From J134 sp964484045 (GTDB taxonomy: Bacteria; Pseudomonadota; Alphaproteobacteria; Sphingomonadales; Rhodothalassiaceae), in contig CAZAEP010000033.1 of the NCBI GenBank assembly GCA_964484045.1, positions 1 through 15,046 on the forward strand: a stretch of DNA of 15,046 nt, given 5' to 3'. The position numbers were made by a program, and so were the translations under genes. The notes under the pieces were generated by a model. That model saw only the letters and a program-made list of their open reading frames with translations, was not told where the DNA came from and ran no database searches. Of this stretch, positions 1 to 6,556 are shown piece by piece. Numbering within the stretch: position 1 is the stretch's first letter; the number at the start of each line of letters is the position of its first letter.

Positions 1-1034
1 ATGCGATCGATCCGCTCGCGCCCGACATCGACCTTGCGCCGCTTTACGATCTGTTGTTCGACCCCGACGTTCTCAAGGTCTTCCACGCCTGTCGCCAGGA
101 CATGGAGATCGTCTATCACGCCACCGGCCGCCTGCCGAAGCCGATCTTCGACACGCAGGTGGCGGCGATGGTCTGCGGCTATGGCGAAGCGGCGAGCTAC
201 GAAACGCTGGTCAAGCAGATCGTCGGCGCGCGGCTCGACAAGACGGCGCGCTTCACCGACTGGAGCCGACGCCCCTTGAGCGAACGCCAGATCGCCTATG
301 CGCTCGGCGACGTGACGCATCTTCGCGGTGTCTACACGCATCTCGCGGCATGCCTTGCCGAGACCGGGCGCGAGAGCTGGGTGGCGGAAGAGATGGCGAT
401 CCTGACGAACCCCGACACCTACCGTCTCGATCCGCGCGACGCCTGGAAGCGGATCAGGACGCGCAGCGCATCGCCGGCCCTCCTCGCGCGGCTCAAGGTG
501 CTTGCGGAATGGCGGGAGAAGCAGGCGCAAAAGCGCGATATCCCGCGCAACCGCGTGGTGCGCGACGAGGTGCTGCTCGAAATCGCCGCGCATCCGCCCG
601 AAGCACCGCAGGATCTCTCCCATATCCGCGGCCTCTCGAAGGGCTTCCAAGCGAGCCGGATGGGCAAGAGTCTGTGGCAGGCCATCGAACGCGCCCGCGC
701 GGCGCCGATCGCGGCGGCGCCGGATTCGCCGGACCGCAAACGTCCGCGGCGTCCGACCCCGCCCGTCGCCGACTTGCTCAAGGTGCTCCTGCGCATTCGC
801 TGCCGCGAAGCCGGGGTCGCCGCCCGCCTGGTGGCCAGCAGCGCGGACATCGACCGCCTCGCCGCCGACAGCCATGCCGAAGTCAAGGCACTTCAGGGCT
901 GGCGCTACGCGCTCTTCGGCCGTGATGCACTGGCCCTCAAGGAGGGACGCATCGCGTTGACCGCCAACGCCGAAGGCGAGGTCGAGATCGTCGAGATCGA
1001 AGAGACCGATGACGCCCCGACCGGCGCGGCCTAG
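1..1034 (+). CDS. rnd: Ribonuclease D, C-terminal part (5' end outside window)
   Basis: The reading frame is open from base 3 to the TAG at 1032-1034, giving 343 visible residues. The N-terminal part with the first DEDD motif (DxE) lies off the left edge. RNase D is a 3'-to-5' exoribonuclease that trims tRNA precursors and other structured RNAs in the cytoplasm, using two metal ions. Visible support: the second exonuclease motif (KVFHACRQDMEIV, with the invariant Asp), then FDTQ, then the third motif YALGD (Tyr-x3-Asp, the DEDDy signature), followed by a helical region of HRDC type (about residues 140-230) and a C-terminal basic/acidic tail. Length and order agree with alphaproteobacterial RNase D of roughly 380 residues. 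The gene converges on the porin gene, and the two share a 4-bp overlap (CTAG) containing both stops. Confidence 0.9.
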   Translation, partial: AIDPLAPDIDLAPLYDLLFDPDVLKVFHACRQDMEIVYHATGRLPKPIFDTQVAAMVCGYGEAASYETLVKQIVGARLDKTARFTDWSRRPLSERQIAYALGDVTHLRGVYTHLAACLAETGRESWVAEEMAILTNPDTYRLDPRDAWKRIRTRSASPALLARLKVLAEWREKQAQKRDIPRNRVVRDEVLLEIAAHPPEAPQDLSHIRGLSKGFQASRMGKSLWQAIERARAAPIAAAPDSPDRKRPRRPTPPVADLLKVLLRIRCREAGVAARLVASSADIDRLAADSHAEVKALQGWRYALFGRDALALKEGRIALTANAEGEVEIVEIEETDDAPTGAA

Positions 1035-1744
1035 AATCCGCGCGAGATCGTGAAGACGGCGGTTCCGGAAATGGCACGCGCATCGTCACGGGCGTCGACA
1101 TAGGCGAGTGACAGGTCGAAGCCGTGGATGGCCCAGGCGAGCCCCAGATGCCAGTCCCACTTGTTGTCGCCGAACGCCCCGTCCTCGAATCCCATACCGG
1201 CATCAAGCCGCAGCGAAGGTCGCGCGAGGGGGAGCGACAGCTCGAAATGGCCGTAAACGCTGTCGGTGCCCCCGATATTCCGCTGATCCGGAGCATAGTT
1301 GATGCCCGCGCTCCATCCCAGCACAGCGAACTCGCCGCCGGTCCGGACGTAGACCTCGACATAATCGGTATCGCTGCCGCCGGGAAAGACATAGGCGATG
1401 AGCCCTGCATCATTGTCGAGCCCGAACAGGGCGAAGGACCTGCCCACCGTCGCGTCGAGCTCGAGCCCGGCTCCGTTGAAGCTCTCGATCGACGACCCCC
1501 AGACGCCGAGATGGCCATAGGCGCTTTCGAGCGCGATCTCGCCCTGAAGGGCCGGATCCTTCCCGCTGACGGTCACCCCGCGGAAGCGATAGTCGCTGAC
1601 CAGCGCGACCGTCGCCGAGACGCTTGTCGCCGGTTCGGCGGCCGATGCCGTCGCGCCCTCGTTGCCCGCCGCCCGCGCCGCGTGCGAGACGAGAATGCAG
1701 GCGACGCACAGCCCCCCTGCCCTGACCCGTGTTCCGTTGATCAT
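1031..1744 (-). CDS. TorF family putative outer-membrane porin
   Basis: The product has 237 residues. I chose the ATG at 1744 rather than a longer frame because AGGAGA sits 6 nt upstream and a signal peptide follows at once: basic MINGTRVR, a hydrophobic run, then an ARA-A cleavage site near residue 25. The mature part begins with a segment typical of the family (VALVSDYRFRGVTVSG, then DPALQGEI), continues as alternating amphipathic beta strands rich in Gly, Tyr, Trp and Asp, and ends in Phe (TISRGF), the usual outer-membrane barrel C-terminus. The family is a conserved proteobacterial group of about 220-260 residues annotated as TorF putative porin. Its substrate is not known and cannot be read from the sequence. 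The mRNA leader can form a hairpin (1754-1805) that reaches into the Shine-Dalgarno sequence, so translation may be structure-controlled. Confidence 0.85.
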   Translation of the reverse strand: MINGTRVRAGGLCVACILVSHAARAAGNEGATASAAEPATSVSATVALVSDYRFRGVTVSGKDPALQGEIALESAYGHLGVWGSSIESFNGAGLELDATVGRSFALFGLDNDAGLIAYVFPGGSDTDYVEVYVRTGGEFAVLGWSAGINYAPDQRNIGGTDSVYGHFELSLPLARPSLRLDAGMGFEDGAFGDNKWDWHLGLAWAIHGFDLSLAYVDARDDARAISGTAVFTISRGF

Positions 1745-1753
1745 GTCCGGTCT

Positions 1754-1805
1754 CCTGTTGGGTGATGTTCCGTCCGGACCGGGAACGGACCGGACGCCCA
1801 ACAGG
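1754..1805 (-). promoter_or_regulatory. Leader hairpin partly covering the porin Shine-Dalgarno sequence
   Basis: On the transcribed strand the leader carries CCTGTTGGG (1805-1797) followed directly by CGTCCGG (1796-1790). After a 12-nt loop comes CCGGACG (1777-1771), and after an 8-nt bulge CCCAACAGG (1762-1754). Both pairs are perfect complements, giving a 16-bp bulged stem. The last AGG of the stem is the first half of the AGGAGA ribosome-binding site. The same GTCCGGT can alternatively pair with ACCGGAC just before the ATG, so two exclusive folds are possible. The pairings are read directly; any control of translation is inferred. Confidence 0.4.
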
Positions 1806-2089
1806 CTAAAGAGTGGATTTATTGCGCTGCAATATAATATTCGATTCGTCTATAATGTATTTCTACGTGCGCATTATTTATTCATATGCCGAATATAAGA
1901 ACAGTTCGATATGCGTGGAAGTCGTTGCCGGCCATTCAAGATCGCGGCGCCGCAAAAGAATATGCACAATTTTTGTGCACTCATCTCAGGGCTGCCGGCC
2001 TATATCGGGCCCTCCGCAAAGTTGTCGGCACAACGCCCGGCGAGCACCGGGGCCGACTCGGAGAAGCGGATCCGCTGCTCTTGGAAGCT
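1806..2089. other. AT-rich intergenic region upstream of the porin; no gene seen
   Basis: No convincing gene lies here. Bases about 1806-1900 are strikingly AT-rich against the GC-rich surroundings and contain several -10-like hexamers on either strand, such as TATAAT at 1833-1838 and 1851-1856 on the plus strand, so this is the likely porin promoter area. No -35/-10 pair with good spacing stands out. Further right are a 7-bp inverted repeat (1963-1979) and a small GTTGT-CGGC-ACAAC hairpin (about 2021-2034). No strong terminator with a T-run is visible behind the kinase gene that ends at 2090. Confidence 0.4.
1963..1979. promoter_or_regulatory. Operator-like inverted repeat TGCACAA-TTT-TTGTGCA
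   Basis: This is a perfect 7-bp inverted repeat with a 3-bp spacer in a non-coding stretch, about 220 bp upstream of the porin start and 110 bp beyond the stop of the hybrid kinase. The symmetry and length (17 bp) fit a dimeric helix-turn-helix regulator. On the minus strand it is followed by a short T-rich stretch, so a weak terminator for the kinase operon is the alternative. I do not assign a regulator. Confidence 0.35.
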
Positions 2090-4708
2090 TCAACGCCGGT
2101 CCTTGAAGCTGCGCCGGATGACCGGGCTTTCACCCGCCGGCAGGAGGGCCTCGCGGACGAGCGCGATTTCATGCTCGAGCTCGGCGAAAAACGCTTCCCC
2201 CTGTTCCCGCAGCGTATCGGGCGCGAAGCTGCGACAGCGATTGCACAAGCTCAGGAGCCGCGCCGCCCCCATGTTCGCCGCCATGCTGCGGATCGCATGC
2301 GCGGTATCGCGGAACGTGCGAAGATCGCGCGCGCCGATCGCCTCGCGGATCTCCTCCAGCAGGGTTTCCGCATCCTCGACGAATTCGGCCTTGAGCCGCT
2401 CGAGCAGCTCTTCCGAGCAGATGGTCTCGAGTTCGGCCAGTTTCTCCGTTTCGATGACCTGCGCGCGCGGGTTCTGCAATTGCGGATGGGTGATGACGTT
2501 GCCGGGGCATGCGTCCTCGTCGCCGGCCAGCGCCTCCTGCGGCAGGACGCGGGCGAGAACGGTCCGGATCGCCGCCGGCGATACCGGCTTGAAGCTCACC
2601 GCGTCCATCCCCGCCTCCTCGCACTGCCGCTTCGCCTCCGCCGTCGCGTCGGCGGTGAGACCGATGATCGGGGTGCGATGATCGCCGCCTTCCATGGCGC
2701 GGATCATCTGGGTCGCCTCGAGGCCGTTCAAAACCGGCATGTTGACATCCATGAAAATGACGTCGTAGCGCGCCGTCTCGATGGCTTCGAGAACCGCTTC
2801 GCCATCCTCGACACAGTCGACATGATGGCCGAGCTGTTCGAGAATGCGCTCGGCGATCTGTCGGTTCACCCGGTTGTCCTCGGCGACCAGCACATCAAGA
2901 GACCGCATGGTGGGCGCCTCTTCGGCCGTCTCGCGCTCCTCCGTGCCGACCTGATGATCGAGCAGAATGGCAATGAGAGACAGCAGGCGCGCGACCTCGT
3001 CCTCCCCGGACTCGCGCGTAATAATGGCAAGGACCTGCGGCGGCACCGCGGTATCCGGCGCCGCTCCTGCCGCGAGATCGACGGCGACGAGGAGAGGCGG
3101 AGCAAAGAGCCCGAGCGCATCGAGACGCACGGCCGCCTCGATGAGCGCCGCATGCTCGCCATCGGAACGGGGCAGGAAGACCACCGGACGCTCGCCGTTC
3201 TCGCGCCCCCATTCGGCCACCTTGTCGATCAGGGCATCCGTCGAGCCCGCCTCGACCAGCCGGGGACACCGCGCCCCCAGCAGCCGTCGCACCTCCGGGG
3301 CCAGTGCCGCCGGAGCAAAGATCGGAGACGAGACCTCCGGCACCGCCGCACCGTCTTCCCCGGTCTCCATCAGCGGCAGGCGAACCCTGAAGGTCGCGCC
3401 CTCGCCGAGCCGGCTCTCGAGGGCGATGCTGCCGTCCATGAGCTCGACAAGGCGCTTGACGATGGCCAACCCGAGACCCGCGCCGCCGTCGCTGTCACGG
3501 CGATTCAGGCTCGATTGCGTGAAACTTTCGAAAATGGCGCCCTGCTCTGCTTCGGGGATGCCGCGCCCGCTGTCGCTGACCGTGAAACAGAGTTCGCCTC
3601 CCGCGCGCCCGGCGCAACGCTCGATGCGGAGGCTCACCATGCCCTGATCGGTGAACTTGATGGCATTGACGAGAAGATTGATCAGCACCTTCTGCAGATG
3701 CCGCCGATCGAGCAGAATGCGTTGCGGGATGTCGAGCCCGATCTGGAGCGAAAGCAGCAACCCCTTGGCGCGTGCCTGCGGGGCGATGATCGCCTCAAGC
3801 TCGGCAAGCAGATGATAGAGACAGACGGCCTCGTCGCGGCGGTCCTGACGTCCGGCCTCGATCCGCGCCAGGCTGAGAATATCGCTCATCAACTCGAGAA
3901 GTGCCCGCCCGGCGGTGCCGATGGAGCGCACCATCTGGCGTTGCTCGCCTTCGAGCGGCGCGGCGCGCAATATGTCGGAGAGGCCGATGATGGCGTTGAG
4001 CGGCGTGCGCACCTCATGGCTGACGGTGGCGAGAAACTCGCTTTTCGCCGCGCTCGCACGCTCGGCTTCCGCCCGTGCGCGATGGAGCTGACCGATCAAT
4101 GACGACACATAGGCCGGGATGACGATGAGCGAGCCGAGCAGTCCCGACGACAGCAGAAGCTGCTCGGCCCAGACCGGCGTGGTCGCCACGACAAGCCCGA
4201 AGCAGACGACGGAAAGGGCCCCGGCCCCGAGCAGATAGGGAACGCCGAAACGAAATCCGTTTCCGAGCACGATCCACAGATAAACCGGGAAGAACGGTGC
4301 GGTCACTGCCCCGCCGAAATGCATGAACAGCGACAGCGCGCCGATATCATGGATCATGCCGACGACGCGCCGCGCATGGGAAAGGCGCAGGGTGGCAAGA
4401 AGGTGGAGCGGAAGGGCAAGCGCGACGATCGTGCCGGCAGCAACGATCAGCACCGGCGCCGAGAGATCCGGCAGCGTCTCGCCGAAGACCAGGATCGCGA
4501 CCAGGACATAGGCCCAGATGCCGACGGCATAGAGAAGGCGCATGCGAATCTGGCCCAGTTCGCCCGAAAAGCGGCGACCCGCTGCGGCGATACGCCAACG
4601 ATACTGCCGTCGCACGCGACCGAAAAAACGGAACGAACCGCGTCTTCGCTGCCGTCCCGACACGCCCTTAGCCTGCATTCCCAATTCGACGTCCCCCCCT
4701 CGCCTCAT
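2090..4708 (-). CDS. RpfC-like hybrid sensor histidine kinase (TM-HisKA-HATPase-REC-HPt)
   Basis: The product has 872 residues. The ATG at 4708 is preferred because GGAGG lies 6 nt upstream; ATGs at 4678 and 4543 are alternatives. Five or so transmembrane helices (about residues 56-205) include a stretch like the input domain of RpfC (RRVVGMIHDIGALSLFMHF, then YLWIVLGNGFRFG). Next come the HisKA H-box with phospho-accepting His231 (ATVSHEVRTPLN), the N box (NLLVNAIKFT), G1 (DSGRGIP) and G2 (GAGLGLAI). A receiver-like spacer without clear phosphorylation residues follows, then an intact receiver with Asp654 (FMDVNMPVLNG), and an HPt domain with His804 (DTAHAIRSMAANMG). RpfC senses DSF fatty-acid signals and passes phosphate His-Asp-His to RpfG. 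Here it overlaps the upstream kinase gene by 41 bp, so the two are co-translated, and it lies next to an RpfF-type synthase, which supports a DSF-sensing role. That role is inferred. Confidence 0.85.
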   Translation of the reverse strand: MRRGGDVELGMQAKGVSGRQRRRGSFRFFGRVRRQYRWRIAAAGRRFSGELGQIRMRLLYAVGIWAYVLVAILVFGETLPDLSAPVLIVAAGTIVALALPLHLLATLRLSHARRVVGMIHDIGALSLFMHFGGAVTAPFFPVYLWIVLGNGFRFGVPYLLGAGALSVVCFGLVVATTPVWAEQLLLSSGLLGSLIVIPAYVSSLIGQLHRARAEAERASAAKSEFLATVSHEVRTPLNAIIGLSDILRAAPLEGEQRQMVRSIGTAGRALLELMSDILSLARIEAGRQDRRDEAVCLYHLLAELEAIIAPQARAKGLLLSLQIGLDIPQRILLDRRHLQKVLINLLVNAIKFTDQGMVSLRIERCAGRAGGELCFTVSDSGRGIPEAEQGAIFESFTQSSLNRRDSDGGAGLGLAIVKRLVELMDGSIALESRLGEGATFRVRLPLMETGEDGAAVPEVSSPIFAPAALAPEVRRLLGARCPRLVEAGSTDALIDKVAEWGRENGERPVVFLPRSDGEHAALIEAAVRLDALGLFAPPLLVAVDLAAGAAPDTAVPPQVLAIITRESGEDEVARLLSLIAILLDHQVGTEERETAEEAPTMRSLDVLVAEDNRVNRQIAERILEQLGHHVDCVEDGEAVLEAIETARYDVIFMDVNMPVLNGLEATQMIRAMEGGDHRTPIIGLTADATAEAKRQCEEAGMDAVSFKPVSPAAIRTVLARVLPQEALAGDEDACPGNVITHPQLQNPRAQVIETEKLAELETICSEELLERLKAEFVEDAETLLEEIREAIGARDLRTFRDTAHAIRSMAANMGAARLLSLCNRCRSFAPDTLREQGEAFFAELEHEIALVREALLPAGESPVIRRSFKDRR

Positions 4709-6287
4709 GAGCGCCCTCCACAATGCAGCGGGGAGGAAAGATGGCGGTCACCGTCGTCCCCCTGTCGGGCGCGCTGACGATTTCCATCGAGCCGCCATGC
4801 AATTCGACAAGAGCGATCGAAAGTGGCAGGCCGAGCCCCACGCCGGCGAAAAGTTTTGATTCCGGTGTCTTGAAGACCTGCCCGAAGCGAGTCCGCGCGA
4901 CTTCGAGTTCTTCGGCGGACATGCCGATGCCATTGTCTATGACGGAAAGCCGCAAACCGCCCTCTGGTGTCCCCGCAGCGACAAGACGAATCCGTCCGCC
5001 ATTGGGCGTGAATTTGACGGCATTCACAAGAAGATTCAGCACCACCTGCCGCAAGCGGAGCGCATCCCCCATCATGAGCGGCAGATCCTCGCCCGCCTCG
5101 ACCGTGATCGAGAGGGTCTTGCGCTCCGCTTCCGGCTTTACCATGCGTTCGGAGTCGCGCATCACGGCAACGAGATCGAGCGGCGCGATCTTGAGCACGA
5201 GCTGGCCTTCCTCGACCCGCGCGAGGTCGAGGATGTCGTTGATGATACGCAGCAGGTGGCTGGCGCTCTTGTGGATATCCTCGGCATATTCGCGATAGCG
5301 GGGCACCCCGAGGTCGCCGAACTGCTCCTGCGCCATCATCTCGGAAAAGCCGAGAATGGCGTTGAGCGGGGTTCTGAGCTCGTGGCTCATATTGGAGAGG
5401 AACTCGGTTTTCGCCTTGTTCGCCTTTTCCGACTGCTCCTTCGCCGCGAGCAGCGCAAGCTCCATCAGCTTGCGCTCGGTAATGTCGCTGGCGACGGTCA
5501 GCACCGCGGCCTTGCCGGCGGGATCGCGCAGGCGCGTCTTGCGCATCAGGAAGGTATAGGCCTCGTTCTTTTCACCCCCCCATTCCTCTTCATAGACGAG
5601 CACCGTCCCATCCGGTTCGGCAAGCAGATCGCGTGTCTTCTTCAGATCCCGCCGCGCCTTTTCGCGGCCGAGCAGGGGGTCAAGCGGTCCGCCGATAAGG
5701 GCCTCCGGCTCGACCTGAGCGAATTGTGCGCCGAAGGAGTTGATGAACAGGCAGTTTCCCTCTTCATCGGTCGCATAGATGATCGCGGGCACGGTATTGA
5801 TCACCGCAAGCAGACGCTCGCGACTTTCCGACAGCGCCCGCTGATGCGCCCGGGTCTGCGTCTTCAAGGCCTCCTTGAGCGTCGCCGCCCGCTCCTTGAG
5901 CAGAAGCTGCTGCCGCCGCATGGTGAGAAGATTTCGCGCCCGGGCGCGAAACTCGAAATGATCGACGGGGCTCATGAGGAAATCCGTGGCCCCGGCCAGA
6001 AGCGCCTCATAGCGATAGGAGCGGTCCTCATAGACCGTCACGACGATCACCGGCACGTCCGCGCAGTCGGGGCGTTCACGCAACTTGCGGATGAAGCTTG
6101 CCCCGTCCATGACCGGCATCTTGAAGTCGGTGATGATCAGATCCGGGACGGCCTTGTCGAAGCTTTCAAGCGCCTCCGCCGGGTCGGCGAAGGCATTGAC
6201 GATGACATCGTCCTCGAGCGTATGGGCGAGCTGCGACCATATGCGTCGGTTCGTGATGCGGTCGTCGACGATTGCAATCCGCGTCAT
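4668..6287 (-). CDS. REC-PAS-histidine kinase with RpfG-like receiver
   Basis: The product has 539 residues from the ATG at 6287 (MTRIAIVDD); a longer TTG start at 6311 would add eight residues ahead of a normal receiver start. The Shine-Dalgarno sequence is weak. Order: receiver (1-120) with Asp8/Asp9, Asp54 (IITDFKMPVMDG) and Thr84; a coiled linker (LLTMRRQQLLLKERAA); PAS (about 155-272, ending SDITERK); HisKA with His302 (SNMSHELRTPLNAILGFSE); HATPase with N box (NLLVNAVKFT), G1 (DNGIGM) and G2 (GVGLGLPLS). The receiver and the RYEALLAGATDF...PVDHFEFRAR stretch resemble the receivers of RpfG-family regulators, but the output is a kinase, not HD-GYP. The usual Lys before Pro is Ser106. The product looks soluble. 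It is the first gene of a two-gene operon with the RpfC-like kinase and diverges from the DSF synthase gene; a role in the same signalling circuit is inferred. Confidence 0.85.
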   Translation of the reverse strand: MTRIAIVDDRITNRRIWSQLAHTLEDDVIVNAFADPAEALESFDKAVPDLIITDFKMPVMDGASFIRKLRERPDCADVPVIVVTVYEDRSYRYEALLAGATDFLMSPVDHFEFRARARNLLTMRRQQLLLKERAATLKEALKTQTRAHQRALSESRERLLAVINTVPAIIYATDEEGNCLFINSFGAQFAQVEPEALIGGPLDPLLGREKARRDLKKTRDLLAEPDGTVLVYEEEWGGEKNEAYTFLMRKTRLRDPAGKAAVLTVASDITERKLMELALLAAKEQSEKANKAKTEFLSNMSHELRTPLNAILGFSEMMAQEQFGDLGVPRYREYAEDIHKSASHLLRIINDILDLARVEEGQLVLKIAPLDLVAVMRDSERMVKPEAERKTLSITVEAGEDLPLMMGDALRLRQVVLNLLVNAVKFTPNGGRIRLVAAGTPEGGLRLSVIDNGIGMSAEELEVARTRFGQVFKTPESKLFAGVGLGLPLSIALVELHGGSMEIVSAPDRGTTVTAIFPPRCIVEGAHEARGGRRIGNAG

Positions 6288-6317
6288 AAAAGGTCTCGCG
6301 AAACGCTCCAAAGGGCA

Positions 6318-6357
6318 GCGAAAAGCCTGACTTACGGCTCCCCCACTCGCTTTTCGC
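6318..6357. repeat. 9-bp inverted repeat in the kinase operon leader
   Basis: GCGAAAAGC at 6318-6326 and GCTTTTCGC at 6349-6357 are perfect complements with 22 bases between. A smaller overlapping pair (AGCC/GGCT, 6324-6327 and 6336-6339) could form instead. It lies 31-70 bp upstream of the REC-PAS kinase start in the divergent intergenic region. It may be a leader hairpin or an operator; no T-run follows, so a terminator is unlikely. Confidence 0.35.
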
Positions 6358-6470
6358 AGACCGGCTCATGCCCTGACAGGCCGGACCCATCGCTCCCGCC
6401 CGGCGAAGCGACAGGGCTGTTAGGCACCTCACGATACCGGGATATCCTTAATGAAAACTGAATTCCTGCT

Positions 6471-6498
6471 TTGCATTCGTCTCCAAAATCGGTTTAAT
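6471..6498 (+). promoter_or_regulatory. Candidate sigma-70 promoter for the DSF synthase gene
   Basis: TTGCAT (6471-6476) and TTTAAT (6493-6498) are separated by 16 bp in an AT-richer stretch, which would place transcription start near 6505, about 50 nt before the chosen ATG. Two copies of AATCGGT (6487-6493 and 6496-6502, 9-bp period) overlap the -10 element and could bind a regulator. The match is moderate and untested. A 17-codon ORF (6451-6504) also lies here, but it would start upstream of this transcript. Confidence 0.3.
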
Positions 6499-6556
6499 CG
6501 GTAGTAACGCTTCGTTTTTTTCGCTTTTTTGTCTGCAGTCGTTGATGGGGAAAGTT

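Noticed and set aside
1886..4102. 738-codon plus-strand frame opposite the RpfC-like kinase
   Set aside because: It is a by-product of GC-rich codon use on the other strand; it has no ribosome-binding site or recognisable domain, while the minus frame has a full set of kinase motifs.
5256..6461. 401-codon plus-strand frame opposite the REC-PAS kinase
   Set aside because: Its translation is Arg/Leu/His-rich without domains, and it is fully covered by a recognisable gene on the minus strand.
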